64,000 nt of DNA from Litoreibacter janthinus (lineage in GTDB: Bacteria; Pseudomonadota; Alphaproteobacteria; Rhodobacterales; Rhodobacteraceae), in assembly GCF_900111945.1 (NCBI RefSeq), contig NZ_FOYO01000001.1:1185751-1249750 (forward strand), in the 5' to 3' direction. The first letter of the stretch is position 1, and each line of letters opens with the position of its first letter. The translations under genes were made by a program, and so were the position numbers. Below the pieces are notes generated by a model. That model searched no databases and was not told where the DNA came from. It saw only the letters and a program-made list of their open reading frames with translations. Shown here one piece after another: positions 16,136 to 25,449 of the stretch.

Positions 16136-16282
16136 ATGATGAAACAGCTTTTGATCCGCCTTTCAAAGCCCTTGAACAGGTCTGACTTTCCGGAGTCTGT
16201 TGCGCGTGCTGACAGCAAACTGTCGCTATCCCGTAGTGAGATCGAGACGCTATTTGCACGCGAGCTTGGGCGGCTGGCATAG
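16136..16282 (+). CDS. Possible small protein, 48 aa
   Basis: Open frame MMKQLLIRLSKPLNRSDFPE... ending in LFARELGRLA, with GGAG five bases before tandem ATGs. Basic N-terminus and charged helical C-terminus. No family is recognised. It lies in the short space between two clear genes and could equally be chance. Included because the ribosome-binding site and codon usage look reasonable. Confidence 0.35.
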   Translation: MMKQLLIRLSKPLNRSDFPESVARADSKLSLSRSEIETLFARELGRLA

Positions 16283-16335
16283 TCTCGCGCACCTTGTGGG
16301 CGCTGTCGTATAGAAAAAATCTTCGCCACTCGCAC

Positions 16336-16352
16336 GAAAGTTTGAAACTTTC
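16336..16352. promoter_or_regulatory. Perfect palindrome upstream of the DUF7282-like gene
   Basis: GAAAGTTTGAAACTTTC is an exact inverted repeat with 8-base arms around a single G, ending 68 bp before the start of the exported-protein gene. It could be an operator, or part of a promoter for the nearby SigK-like sigma factor. No protein can be assigned from sequence alone. Confidence 0.4.
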
Positions 16353-16420
16353 CCGTTTTGGCCTTCGTGACTGAAAGGATGGCTGCAAAACGCAGCCTGA
16401 ACACAACGGAGAAATATGAT

Positions 16421-16834
16421 ATGAAACAGTTGATCCTTGCAGCCGCCCTGTCACTTACAGCGACCGCCACATTCGCAGATGGCCACGCTGCACCGATGGT
16501 CATGGCCGCCGACCAATCTGTCGCAAATGGTATCGTCAGCGCCGACAAGATCATGGCTGGCGAAAACGGCTGGCTGGTCGTTCACCGCACTGACGCTGCA
16601 ATGAAGCCTGGCCCTGTTGTTGGCTACGCTCCAATTCGTGCAGGCGAGACATCTGACGTCGCAGCGATCCTGACCGAAGAGGTCAAACCAGGCGAAATGC
16701 TGATGCTGATGGTTCACTCCGAAGCGGGCGGGATGGCTACCGGTGTCTTCGAATACACGCTGGGTGCCAAGGAAGACGGCCCGATCAAGCCCGATGGCAA
16801 GCTGGTGATGACCGTTATCACCGCACAGGAGTAA
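16421..16834 (+). CDS. Exported DUF7282-like protein
   Basis: A 137-aa secreted protein with a clean signal peptide (MKQLILAAALSLTATATFADG). A single small beta-rich domain follows, with VMAADQSVANGIVSADKIMA, GWLVVHRTDAAMKPGPVVGYAPI and a Met-rich GEMLMLMVHSEAGGM. This matches the DUF7282 type found with haloarchaeal and alphaproteobacterial secreted proteins. CGGAG lies about ten bases before the ATG at 16421, and an upstream in-frame start at 16358 lacks a signal-like sequence. Terminator directly downstream. Function unknown. Proximity to sigK-rskA suggests envelope stress. Confidence 0.75.
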   Translation: MKQLILAAALSLTATATFADGHAAPMVMAADQSVANGIVSADKIMAGENGWLVVHRTDAAMKPGPVVGYAPIRAGETSDVAAILTEEVKPGEMLMLMVHSEAGGMATGVFEYTLGAKEDGPIKPDGKLVMTVITAQE

Positions 16835-16860
16835 CGCACAAACGCGTAAGGAAATGTGAG

Positions 16861-16885
16861 GGGCGGCCCGCAAGCCGGGCTGCCC
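16861..16885 (+). terminator. Intrinsic terminator of the DUF7282-like gene
   Basis: Ten-base stem GGGCGGCCCG/CGGGCTGCCC (16861-16870 with 16876-16885, one G-U pair), followed by TTTTT. Confidence 0.88.
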
Positions 16886-16899
16886 TTTTTCGCCTTGGG

Positions 16900-17357
16900 C
16901 AAAGTGGTGAATATGGTGGTGTTCGAAAGACAACTTGCATCTGCCGTAGCGTAAACAAACCCGCAACTCAGCTAGACGTCTCAGGACCTAAGAGGCGACG
17001 TTGCGTAACCACACAGAAAATGCGCTCGTTCTGAACATTGCCAGCGCCCACTTGCGCCAGAGATTTCAGCCTTTGGGGTCAAATCCTACAGGAGTTCGCT
17101 GAATCAGTAACATGACGCTGTATGAACGTCGAAAGTGTAATTGTTTAATAAAAATAATAAGTTGCGGATTCTCTAAGAGACTCTTGTGCGATTATATGAA
17201 GGGTCAGTGCGCTCCGCAGTACGAATTCCTTCGTTAGAATGGCATGTCGAGCGTGGCGCTTTTAAACTACATCAGTCAGCCGGATCCGTGACATATTTTA
17301 GCCATTATTGTTGCCAATTCTTCAACAATGTAAGATGCAGTTGATAGGAGATTTATT
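16900..17357. other. Intergenic region without a recognisable gene
   Basis: About 450 bp before the LuxR-type gene, AT-rich around 17140-17160 (TTGTTTAATAAAAATAATAA). I see no credible open frame, tRNA, repeat or EcfG-type promoter. The A/T-rich stretch may be the promoter region of the downstream regulator, which has AGGAG shortly before its ATG. Confidence 0.45.
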
Positions 17358-17909
17358 ATGTCGCGTATTTGGGTTTTGGGGCTTGCTGCGGTGCTTGCAA
17401 TTGCTGCGATTAAGACCTTCGTCGTTGTGAGATTCGTCTTGCGGCCCGAGCAAATCGATCAGGCTTTAGTGTCCGGCCTTTTCGCGCTCTTCTTCGGACT
17501 AACGGCGGCGGTCGCCTACTTCAGCTTCACCCAGTTGCGCGCCTATCTGGACCGCCAGCGCAAAGAAAAACTGGCGCCAGGTGTGAGTGAGCCAGTTGCT
17601 AAAGAAACCGTCATTTTGCGAAATGCTCGCGATTGGGGACTGTCGCAGGCCGAAGCGGACGTTGCCATTTTCGTTGTGAAAGGGTTCTCCAACAGCGAGA
17701 TCGCCGAAATGCGCGGTTGTGCAGTTGCGACAGTCAAATCACAGCTTGGAAAAATCTATCAGAAATCCGGGTTGGAATCGCGGTATCAGCTAATCGCGTT
17801 CGTAACGGATGAAGTCTGCGCGATGGTAAAAGAGCCCGAGGACGACAATGTGCAGCGGTCGACACAGGCCTCCTTGCCGCTGGCGGGCCGTATGCCTCGC
17901 GCATCGTAA
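17358..17909 (+). CDS. Membrane-bound LuxR-type HTH regulator
   Basis: A 183-aa protein with two N-terminal membrane helices (residues 5-25 and 38-60). A cytoplasmic linker and a LuxR/GerE helix-turn-helix follow (LSQAEADVAIFVVKGFSNSEIAEMRGCAVATVKSQLGKIYQKSGLESRYQL about residues 95-150, with motifs GFSNSEIA and KSQLGKIY). No receiver or ligand-binding domain is present, so any signal must come through the membrane part. It stands alone with its own terminator, next to the tad locus in convergent orientation. Target genes unknown; regulation of the pilus genes is a guess. Confidence 0.85.
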   Translation: MSRIWVLGLAAVLAIAAIKTFVVVRFVLRPEQIDQALVSGLFALFFGLTAAVAYFSFTQLRAYLDRQRKEKLAPGVSEPVAKETVILRNARDWGLSQAEADVAIFVVKGFSNSEIAEMRGCAVATVKSQLGKIYQKSGLESRYQLIAFVTDEVCAMVKEPEDDNVQRSTQASLPLAGRMPRAS

Positions 17910-17936
17910 GAGCATTGTTAAACCTTACGTGATCCG

Positions 17937-17969
17937 AAAAAGGGTCGGCCTCATCAGGCCGGTCCTTTT
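17937..17969. terminator. Intrinsic terminator after the LuxR-type gene
   Basis: Long stem of about 14 bp (AAAAGGGTCGGCCT with AGGCCGGTCCTTTT, including wobble pairs) around the loop CATC. A-run before and T-run after, so it can stop transcription from both sides. Confidence 0.85.
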
Positions 17970-18006
17970 GCTTTCGTTATCCCTGCGCGGGACGCGCCGA
18001 ATTTCG

Positions 18007-19794
18007 TCAAAGCGCTAAACGAATGGGTTCACAGTGATGTCCTGTCAGACTCAATTCCCCTGCGCCAAGCGACACGCCTAGATCCGACAATACTGCATCC
18101 AACACCCCGTCTACGGGTGTCGTTGCTGCTAAGAGCAGTTGCGCCGGAAGCGTCTGCAAAAGACTAGATACGACAGGGCCAGCGAGGTCGCCTATTAGGT
18201 CATCTTGCCCAGGTTTTACGCGAAACACAGTATTCTCGGGGGACAGCAAGTCGCCCACAGCGCTCGACAACAGGTTGCCTGATCCGAAAGTCTTTGTCGT
18301 CGCGCCACGGGAGATTTCATCTTGCGTGAAAGTAATCACGTCTGTCCGCGATTGACCGACGGCGACATGCGAACGGGCCTGAATGGTGATGCCAGAGATC
18401 GTGATGTCTGGCAGAAGCGGCAGATCGATAACGACGGAGACGTCCAACACGTCCGCAAACTCTAGCTCCTGCGGGTCGATTGCTCCAACTTGGCCGTCGG
18501 GGAGCGTGCCAAGATACAGAGCTGCGACGGAGGTTCCGTTGGCAGGATTCAAGGCAGAGTGTGCAGTCGAGAAAGAAGCTGCGATGTCGTTCGGCATGGC
18601 AATGTTGCAGCTCAGTTCCTCCAGCGTCGCCGATGATCCAGCCATCTCGGTGTAGATCGGCAAGTTGAGCTTCGCGACCTTAACTGTTGCGCCAAGACCG
18701 CTCAGAAGGTTGGGCTCTAACGTTAAATCCGTGCTTAGGCGTACGGCAGCACGGTGCAGTTGAACGCCTTCCTCGCCAAGTGCGATCCAGCCAGATTGCG
18801 CAGGTGGCTCTCCAGCGGTCAGCGAGGCCTCCAGGTCGATGACGCCGGTAACGGCGACATTGGTGTCGAGGGTCAGGGCCTGGCCGGGTACCTCAACCGC
18901 TACAAGTGCGCGGATCACATCCAAGGCCGATATCTCGATCTCGCCCAAAAACTCGGTTGCGGTCAGGCCAAGGTCGGTGTCGATGCCGCCGATCAGATCA
19001 GCGATTGCAACGGGCGCACTACCTGCGGCACCAGACAGAGCCCCAAGGCGGTTAGCGGCACCGGCGGGCAGTACCGATTGAAGCGCTGCAAGAATTTCAC
19101 CAGCGGTGGTGCTCGCGTTCAATATCACTGCAGGATTACGGCTGTCTGAGCCGATTTGCGTATCCAAGGCCTCTAGAAGCGAACCAAGATCAATTTTTGC
19201 GTCGGCGAGCGCTTGCATGTCGCCTGCACTCAGCTCTGCGGATGCGCCGTAACTTGTGGTTAAGGCTTGGTTCAGGCCCGCGGTGTCGAGGGACGCAATA
19301 TGGCTGTCCAACTCGAAACTCGCCGCGCCTGTGCGAGTGGCAAGAGCAGTACGCGCGAGGCTCACGTGGGAGTGATCTGCAAAAACCTTTGCGAAGTACA
19401 ATGGCGCGTCATTTTGCAATGTAACGCTAACAGCGTTGATGCCGGGGCTGCCAGATGGAAGGGCGGTGAAGCGATCCTCTGGTGCAATTGCGGGGTTGCG
19501 CAAGAAACGACCCGTTTGCAGTGCATTAACCGCACTGTTGGGGACTGAGTTGCGGGCGATCACGCTGTGCGCGCGGCCCGCTGCATCGTCGGGCTGTGCC
19601 ATCGCGCTGAGCGCGGTGACGTCGCTGACGGATTGCAATAGTGCGCGCTCGCGATACAGCGCGGCCACGTCGATGCCGAGCGCGACAAAGCCGAAAATCA
19701 CCGTCAGCATCAAGGACACTGTGACGGCGACTGTCCCATTTTCTTGCGAGCCGAAGTCTTTGATTCGATTAGTAAGCAAGGTAGGCACTCCCAT
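18007..19794 (-). CDS. TadG-like pilus-assembly protein
   Basis: A 595-aa protein with a hydrophobic N-terminal anchor (NGTVAVTVSLMLTVIFGFVALGIDVAALY, about residues 19-47) of the TadG/DUF2134 type. A large extracytoplasmic region follows, rich in Ala, Leu, Ser and Thr, with no further domain I recognise. TadG-like proteins belong to the pseudopilin-related set of tight-adherence (Flp) pilus loci. It is last in the tad operon. Its start lies 26 bp inside the end of the TadE-like gene. The large C-terminal part lacks an evident von Willebrand A motif, unlike some TadG proteins. Confidence 0.82.
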   Translation of the reverse strand: MGVPTLLTNRIKDFGSQENGTVAVTVSLMLTVIFGFVALGIDVAALYRERALLQSVSDVTALSAMAQPDDAAGRAHSVIARNSVPNSAVNALQTGRFLRNPAIAPEDRFTALPSGSPGINAVSVTLQNDAPLYFAKVFADHSHVSLARTALATRTGAASFELDSHIASLDTAGLNQALTTSYGASAELSAGDMQALADAKIDLGSLLEALDTQIGSDSRNPAVILNASTTAGEILAALQSVLPAGAANRLGALSGAAGSAPVAIADLIGGIDTDLGLTATEFLGEIEISALDVIRALVAVEVPGQALTLDTNVAVTGVIDLEASLTAGEPPAQSGWIALGEEGVQLHRAAVRLSTDLTLEPNLLSGLGATVKVAKLNLPIYTEMAGSSATLEELSCNIAMPNDIAASFSTAHSALNPANGTSVAALYLGTLPDGQVGAIDPQELEFADVLDVSVVIDLPLLPDITISGITIQARSHVAVGQSRTDVITFTQDEISRGATTKTFGSGNLLSSAVGDLLSPENTVFRVKPGQDDLIGDLAGPVVSSLLQTLPAQLLLAATTPVDGVLDAVLSDLGVSLGAGELSLTGHHCEPIRLAL

Positions 19795-20200
19795 CGATTG
19801 TGGTCAGCCCAAGGCCCAGAAACCCGTTTGCAATGTCAAGGAGGGAGCCGTCGATGTCATAGCTTACATTCACGGTAATCCCTGCCTGCGCACCGCCATC
19901 AAAGATAACGTCTGGCGTCACTTCGGTTTGCACCAATAACGGGTAGTGTTGGCCTGCTTGAGATAAATAGGCGTCCGCAAGTTCCGAGCGCTCAGTCTCG
20001 TCCAATCCTGCTACAGAGGCACGAGCGGCACCCGCAGCCAACTGATGAACGGAGTGGCTGACGCCGATGAAATAGCCCAGCGTGATAATGCCGAACAACA
20101 AGGTCAGGAGCAGGGGCGCGATGAGGACAAATTCAATCGCGACCGCCCCGGATGGGTCGCGCTGGAAGCGGCGGAGTTGGCTGACTACAGTTCTGGGCAT
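19769..20200 (-). CDS. TadE-like pseudopilin
   Basis: A 143-aa protein starting MPRTVVSQLRRF. Just after a short basic leader comes DPSGAVAIEFVLIAPLLLTLLFGII, with the A-x-E-F/pseudopilin pattern and a single membrane helix, as in TadE/TadF proteins. The remainder is a small extracytoplasmic domain. The ATG at 20200 is preferred over earlier in-frame starts, which fall inside the TadC-like gene. Its 3' end overlaps the TadG-like gene by 26 bp, suggesting coupled translation. Confidence 0.85.
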   Translation of the reverse strand: MPRTVVSQLRRFQRDPSGAVAIEFVLIAPLLLTLLFGIITLGYFIGVSHSVHQLAAGAARASVAGLDETERSELADAYLSQAGQHYPLLVQTEVTPDVIFDGGAQAGITVNVSYDIDGSLLDIANGFLGLGLTTIDGSAYLAY

Positions 20201-20205
20201 TGAAC

Positions 20206-21177
20206 TCAACCTCCGGCGATGATGTTGTCGAAAACACTGAGAGCAGCCGGCCCGATCAGCACGACGAAGACGGCAGGCATGATGCAAAAGATAAGCGGAA
20301 TGGTCATGATCACCGGCAAGCGTGCGGCCTTTTCCTCGACCGCCATCAAGCGGTTGGCGCGTTGCTCGTTGATCAGCGTGCGCATCGCGCGAGAAAACGG
20401 TGTGCCGTAGGTGTCAGATTGATCAAGTGTCTGGGTGAAGACGCTTATCTCAGGCAATGGCACGCGGATGCCGAGCTTTTGGTAGGCACCGCGACGGTCA
20501 TTTGTCATGCGCATTTCAGACACCATTTGCAGTATTTCTTGCGCAAGCTCGGAGCTGGTTGCGGCCAGCTCTTTTGCGACGCGGTGCAAGGCGGGCTGCG
20601 GGCCAAGACCTGCTTCGGACGAAATTACGAGAAGCTCCAACATGTCCGGAAAGCCCCTGCGGATACGAGCTAGGCGTTTGGAGCGGGTAGCGTCTACAAC
20701 CATGTCGACGCCTTTGGACAGCGCGAGCGCTGCGGCGATTACAGTTGCGCCGGGCACCATCATTTCCAGACCGATCGGTGTTGTCGCCAGCACCCAAGCC
20801 ACGCCAGCTATTACAGCGGCAAGGGGCAGCACGGTTTTGAGGAACGCATAGATCAACAATGCATCACGGCTTCTATACCCCGCGGAAGCAAGGTGGGCTG
20901 CGGTGCTATGAGCCTCGCCGCCCAAGACGACAGAAAGCCGCTCGCCCATCTGGGCAATGACCCGGCGCAGGCGCATGCGAGCATGCAACAGACTGCCACG
21001 CGCCGATGCAGCGGTCTGCGAATTGCGTGATGGACCAGTGCCAATCGCACGGCTTAGACGGGCCGACAGTTTGGAACGCTGGCGCTCGTTCTGAAGCAAT
21101 GCGGCGAAGCCAACCATAGAAAGAACGAGGCTAGAGAAGGTGAGCCAGAAGACGGTTTGAGCGAAAGTATCAGACAT
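20206..21177 (-). CDS. tadC: Flp pilus assembly inner-membrane protein TadC
   Basis: A 323-aa type II secretion F-domain protein with three to four membrane helices. The T2SSF domain core GFPDMLELLVISSEAGLGPQPALHRVAKEL lies near residues 170-200, and a C-terminal pair of helices (IPLIFCIMPAVFVVLIG) completes it. With TadB it forms the inner-membrane platform of the Flp pilus motor. The start overlaps the tadB end by 8 bp. Assignment as TadC rather than TadB rests on gene order and sequence style. Confidence 0.9.
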   Translation of the reverse strand: MSDTFAQTVFWLTFSSLVLSMVGFAALLQNERQRSKLSARLSRAIGTGPSRNSQTAASARGSLLHARMRLRRVIAQMGERLSVVLGGEAHSTAAHLASAGYRSRDALLIYAFLKTVLPLAAVIAGVAWVLATTPIGLEMMVPGATVIAAALALSKGVDMVVDATRSKRLARIRRGFPDMLELLVISSEAGLGPQPALHRVAKELAATSSELAQEILQMVSEMRMTNDRRGAYQKLGIRVPLPEISVFTQTLDQSDTYGTPFSRAMRTLINEQRANRLMAVEEKAARLPVIMTIPLIFCIMPAVFVVLIGPAALSVFDNIIAGG

Positions 21178-22108
21178 CGAGCTTCCCCATTTGCGCCATC
21201 AAGAACACCCCTGCGGCGATGCTGGTTACAGCCACGACGGACATGACTTGACCACGTGGGTCGGTATAGAGTGGCTCCAGATAAGCGCCGTTCAGGGCGG
21301 CCAGCAGGAAAGCGACTGCGAAAGGCAGCGACGCGAGGATAACCGCGCTCGCTCGGGCCTCTGACGACAAGGCGCGCGCTTTTTTACGCAGCTTGCGGCG
21401 CTCGCGCAGCTGGTTGGCGAGACCTTCCATAGTCTCGATCAGGTTGCCGCCGGTTTCGGCTTGCAAGGACGTCGCCACAGCGAAGAAGCTGACTTCTGGT
21501 GTCGGAATGCGGGCCTCTAGGCGACCAAGAGTATCGGGCAGGGTGGTGCCCATGCGCATCTCATCGCGGCAGCGAGTGAACTCTGTTTGGATCGGCCCCT
21601 TTGCGTTTTCGACAACGATTGCCAGCGAATCCGAAACCGGGCGTCCCGCCCGCAATCCGCGTGCAAAGACATCCAGCGCTTCTGGCAGTTCCGACGTAAA
21701 TGCAGTCCGATAGCGGTTCTTTGCGATGCGAAGGATCAAAAGTGCTGCCAGAACGGGGAGGACAATAGAGGCGGGCAAAGCGATAAGCGGGTGAAGGTCC
21801 AAAACCAGAACGGCCACAGCGTAGAGGCCCAGCATAGCAAGCGACAATTGCGCCAACAGCTCCGGAATGCTGACCCGCAGGCTAGTCTGCACGAGCTGTC
21901 GCTCAATACGTGCGGTCAGGCTTTGGCTCTCGTCACCAGTCTTGATGCGTTTGGTGGGCTTAAGTGGTGTTTCAAGAACGTCTGAACGCACACGAAGCAA
22001 CCGAGCGCGGTGTGCGCGTCGCGTGCGGTCAGCGCGGATCAATAGAAACAGGGCCAGACCTGCGAAAACTGCGAAACTTGCGGCAAATAAGAGAAGAATA
22101 TCTGACAT
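21170..22108 (-). CDS. tadB: Flp pilus assembly inner-membrane protein TadB
   Basis: A 312-aa T2SSF-domain protein with an N-terminal helix, a middle pair and a C-terminal pair. The core LPEALDVFARGLRAGRPVSDSLAIV followed by PEVSFFAVATSLQAETGGNL is typical of TadB. It starts four bases after the cpaF stop, and its end overlaps tadC by 8 bp. It is part of the pilus assembly platform in the inner membrane. Confidence 0.92.
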   Translation of the reverse strand: MSDILLLFAASFAVFAGLALFLLIRADRTRRAHRARLLRVRSDVLETPLKPTKRIKTGDESQSLTARIERQLVQTSLRVSIPELLAQLSLAMLGLYAVAVLVLDLHPLIALPASIVLPVLAALLILRIAKNRYRTAFTSELPEALDVFARGLRAGRPVSDSLAIVVENAKGPIQTEFTRCRDEMRMGTTLPDTLGRLEARIPTPEVSFFAVATSLQAETGGNLIETMEGLANQLRERRKLRKKARALSSEARASAVILASLPFAVAFLLAALNGAYLEPLYTDPRGQVMSVVAVTSIAAGVFLMAQMGKLDV

Positions 22109-22111
22109 CGA

Positions 22112-23662
22112 TTAGCTCCCCAACAATGCGTCAAGCTCGTCGCCTACGCCATATTCTGCTGCGCGCTTGGCAAATTTCGGGCGGTAACCAGAATAGCGAA
22201 ATTCGCCTTTGACTTCAGTGCGTGTACTGCTTGGGTCTGTCTCGAATGTGAACAGATCCTGCAAAGTTACGGTATCGCCTTCAAGCCCAGCGATTTCAGA
22301 GATTGAGGTGATCCGGCGTTTGCCATCGCGCATGCGCGAGACTTGAACAATTAGGTGTACGGCGTCGGTCAATTGCCGGCGTACTACGCCGTTGCCAGGC
22401 GCGAACCCTGCTAGGGCGGCCATGCTCTCGACCCGCGTTAGAGCCTCGCGCGGAGAATTGGCGTGAAGGGTGCTCATCGAGCCGTCATGGCCTGTGTTCA
22501 TGGCCTGCAACAGATCTAGAACTTCGTCGCCGCGAATTTCCCCGATGATGATGCGGTCGGGGCGCATCCGAAGCGCATTACGGACAAGGGTCCGCATAGT
22601 GACCTCGCCGGTGCCTTCTACATTCGGGGGGCGGGTTTCGAACCTCACGACATGCGGCTGCTGAAAGCGCAGTTCGGCGGCGTCTTCGATGGTGACAAGG
22701 CGCTCGCCCGCAGGGATGAATTGCGACATAGCGTTCATCAGGGTCGTCTTGCCAGAGCCTGTTCCCCCCGAGACCAAGATGTTGAGCCGCAACAGGGCTG
22801 CCAGTCCGAGGAAAGCCGCCATCTGCGACGTCATGCTTCCACCTTGCACGAGTGCATCGAGCTTGACGGGGTTGGACGGAAACTTGCGGATTGTGATGGT
22901 GGGGCCGTCAATGGCCAACGGCGGCACAGTGACGTTCACTCGGCTGCCGTCTTTGAGACGGGCGTCCACCATCGGCTGTGCTTCATCGATGCGGCGGCCA
23001 ACGGCGGCGACAATACGGCTGGCGATTGCAAAGACGTGTGCGTTATCGCGAAACTGAATGCGCGTTAGCTCAAGTTTGCCGGACCGTTCCACATAGACTT
23101 GCTTGTGGCCATTGACCATGATGTCGGTCACACGGTCATCGGCCAACAACGCCTCCAATGGACCAAGCCCGAGCATATCGGCAAGCACCGCGTTCACAAG
23201 GTTCGCGACCTCGCTTCCGTTCAGATGCAATTTGCGCTTCTCAGATAGCGTGCGGATACTGTCGCAGATTACACTTTCCTGCTCGTCACGCGGTTGTCCC
23301 GCCAAGTCGGAAAAGTCAAGAATTTCGGTCAGATCGCGGATGACCTCATTGGCAAGGTTCATCAGATCGGCGGAGGCTTCGGCCGCCACTGGTTTTGCGG
23401 GCTCGCGTGGTGGCAGCTTCGGTTGCGCCGCCGGCACGACCGACTGCGCGGGTGTCTCGCCGCTTAAAGCGTGTGTTGCTTTCGCGAGGATTTCGCGTTG
23501 CAACGCCAACGGCCAGGGGGAGGCAGACCTCTCCAATGCGTAGGTCACGGCAACGTTTGCCCGCTCCGCTGCGGATAGACGTGTGCCGTCAATCTGCTTG
23601 GCGATCTCCAGAACTTGAGCCAGCGCGTGGGCCATGGATAGCTGAGGGATATGAACGGTCAT
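22112..23662 (-). CDS. cpaF: Flp pilus assembly ATPase CpaF/TadA
   Basis: A 516-aa secretion ATPase that powers Flp pilus assembly. Walker A is [14 protein letters not shown] (near residue 305). Asp-box and Walker B regions follow, with [13 protein letters not shown], a [35 protein letters not shown] segment, and the His box [12 protein letters not shown]. The N-terminal domain contains [12 protein letters not shown]. Its start overlaps the cpaE stop by 4 bp (ATGA). The N-terminal 100 residues are longer and less conserved than usual for CpaF, with a proline/alanine-rich linker. Confidence 0.95.
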   Translation of the reverse strand: MTVHIPQLSMAHALAQVLEIAKQIDGTRLSAAERANVAVTYALERSASPWPLALQREILAKATHALSGETPAQSVVPAAQPKLPPREPAKPVAAEASADLMNLANEVIRDLTEILDFSDLAGQPRDEQESVICDSIRTLSEKRKLHLNGSEVANLVNAVLADMLGLGPLEALLADDRVTDIMVNGHKQVYVERSGKLELTRIQFRDNAHVFAIASRIVAAVGRRIDEAQPMVDARLKDGSRVNVTVPPLAIDGPTITIRKFPSNPVKLDALVQGGSMTSQMAAFLGLAALLRLNILVSGGTGSGKTTLMNAMSQFIPAGERLVTIEDAAELRFQQPHVVRFETRPPNVEGTGEVTMRTLVRNALRMRPDRIIIGEIRGDEVLDLLQAMNTGHDGSMSTLHANSPREALTRVESMAALAGFAPGNGVVRRQLTDAVHLIVQVSRMRDGKRRITSISEIAGLEGDTVTLQDLFTFETDPSSTRTEVKGEFRYSGYRPKFAKRAAEYGVGDELDALLGS

Positions 23663-24864
23663 CCGAAAATCCTTCTGGCCAGCGACTGTCGCGCTGGTGT
23701 GCGAGGCGCAGGTGCGCCCGCGACTGCCGCGTTCCAGATTTTTTGAGTGGCCTTTGCGTAAGAACCGCGTGGTTGTGCCTCGATCAAAGGCCGCGCCGCG
23801 CGGTGGGCGCGCAAGATCGCGGCGTCCGAGCGGGGCAGGACGGCGATGATCTTGTGGCCTAGCGTTGAGGCGACATCTTTCTGAGACAGACCAGCATCGC
23901 GACGCAACTCAGACAGGACAGGCAAAATACGGACATCAGGGGACTGAGCTTTGATGCGCTCGATTAGGCGGTTTGCGGCATTCACCCCAGCAAATCCGGC
24001 TGGAATAACGACAACCAAAGTATCCAAATGCGAGATCACATCTGGCTGTTGCATGACGACGCGCCGCGGCAGGTCGGTCACAACAGCGCTAAACTCGGCG
24101 CGAAGGGGTTCGAAAATCTGCGGTAGTCCCGCCTCGAAGGACTGCCCGTCTTGGCCAATTCTGACTTGATGGGAATAGAGGGACAATTGCTCATGCAAGT
24201 TGTCCATGGTCGCCCCGATATAAGTCGCGTCAAGACGGTTGGGTGCTTTGAGCGCTTCGAACAGACCCGGCGTTTCGTCACGATCAAGATCAATCGCCTG
24301 CGAGCCAAACAGGAGGTCTGCGTCCAAAAGAGCAGTCCGCAAATTGGCACCTTTTGGCGCGGCTGCATGGAAGGCCAGGTTTTGCGCAAAAAGGCTGGCC
24401 CCGACGCCGCCATTGCTACCCATCACCGCGATGGACGGGCTCTTAACGGGCGCAGGGGTTGCAGGAATTGTTACGGCTGGTGCTGTAGGTTGGACCGACA
24501 AAATGTCTTCGGCACGCACAGGGAAAGTAAAGAACTCCAGCGCACCGGCTTTGCGCAGGGCACGGTAGGTTTCGATGTCGGTTTGTTGACCCAGTACGAT
24601 GACGTTTGCCCCCGTGCGGCAGATTTCAGTGACACACTCGCAGGCCAAGTCGATCGGGATGTTTCCGAATTCCGTCAGAAGCGTCTGGGCTTCTGGTGTC
24701 TCAGCACAAAGTCGCGCTGCGCCGCTAAGCCCGCCGCCATGCAGTGACGAGATGTCGCCGCCGCTTTGCTCGATCACGGATCGTGCCAGTGCTGCGCCTT
24801 GATCGGTGCAAACGTAAGCGGCGAACCGAGCGGTGGTGGTCGCGGATGCGGAATCGAATGGCAT
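23659..24864 (-). CDS. cpaE: CpaE/TadZ-like ParA-family pilus localisation protein
   Basis: A 401-aa protein with an N-terminal receiver-like domain (about residues 1-120) and a C-terminal MinD/ParA-type ATPase (about 145-380). The deviant Walker A is GSNGGVGASLFAQNLA, as in CpaE proteins, where the usual GK[ST] lysine is absent, and DADLLFGSQAIDLDRD follows. CpaE/TadZ positions the Flp pilus apparatus at the cell pole. The ATG at 24864 follows AAGGACA and gives MPFDSASATTT; an earlier TTG is unlikely. It lies between flp and cpaF. Confidence 0.9.
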   Translation of the reverse strand: MPFDSASATTTARFAAYVCTDQGAALARSVIEQSGGDISSLHGGGLSGAARLCAETPEAQTLLTEFGNIPIDLACECVTEICRTGANVIVLGQQTDIETYRALRKAGALEFFTFPVRAEDILSVQPTAPAVTIPATPAPVKSPSIAVMGSNGGVGASLFAQNLAFHAAAPKGANLRTALLDADLLFGSQAIDLDRDETPGLFEALKAPNRLDATYIGATMDNLHEQLSLYSHQVRIGQDGQSFEAGLPQIFEPLRAEFSAVVTDLPRRVVMQQPDVISHLDTLVVVIPAGFAGVNAANRLIERIKAQSPDVRILPVLSELRRDAGLSQKDVASTLGHKIIAVLPRSDAAILRAHRAARPLIEAQPRGSYAKATQKIWNAAVAGAPAPRTPARQSLARRIFG

Positions 24865-24944
24865 TGGGAGTGTCCTTGGTTTTGGGGTGGCCTCAAGTGG
24901 TGCGCACGGGCAGGCCGTGCGCACCAACTTCCGGGTCGCTTCGT

Positions 24945-25157
24945 TTAGCTTGTCTCTTCGACGGGCTTGTTGTCCTGCAAGGCCTTCTCCATCGTTGCAA
25001 AACCTGCTTTGGTTTCGGTCCCGAGGGAAGCGACTGTGCCGACGATCACAGCGCCCACGAGGGCTGCGAACAGGCCGTATTCAATTGCGGTCGCGCCGTC
25101 TTCGTCTTTGCAGAAGGTGCGAAGGACAGTTTTGAGTGCTTTGCGTGTCAGGTTCAT
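24945..25157 (-). CDS. flp: Flp-type prepilin (major pilin)
   Basis: A 70-aa class IVb prepilin. A basic leader (MNLTRKALKTVLRTFCKDEDG) ends in the prepilin cleavage site G/ATAIEYGLFAALVG after residue 21, with the conserved Glu at position +5, followed by one hydrophobic helix. It is cut by a TadV/CpaA-type peptidase, for which no gene is present in this window. The ATG at 25157 is preceded by a purine-rich AAAGCGAGAC stretch. It is first gene of the tad cluster. Confidence 0.92.
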   Translation of the reverse strand: MNLTRKALKTVLRTFCKDEDGATAIEYGLFAALVGAVIVGTVASLGTETKAGFATMEKALQDNKPVEETS

Positions 25158-25449
25158 GGTGTGGTCTCGCTTTCGTGTAAGAGGGGTCGGAAGTGACCCG
25201 GATAAAAACAAAACTGAATGAGGTGTTGGAAATCCGGTATCCGCCCATGGTCGCAAAGTACCATCTACAACCCGAGGTTTGAGCTGTTTCATACCAAGGT
25301 CGTACGGGTTCTAGACCGCTTTGTGGCAGGCCCCGGATTGGAATGTGGCAGCGGTGGGGCAGGGTTAGTTCACCCGCCGATTCTTGTTGCCTAATGCGAG
25401 TTGTCTGCCCCAGAGATAACGAGCGGGGGTCGGCTGCAAAGAATCAAAT

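Noticed and set aside
20201..20287. Longer TadE-like start within the TadC-like gene.
   Set aside because: It would add a Cys/Arg/His-rich leader that does not fit a pseudopilin; MPRTVV at 20200 does.
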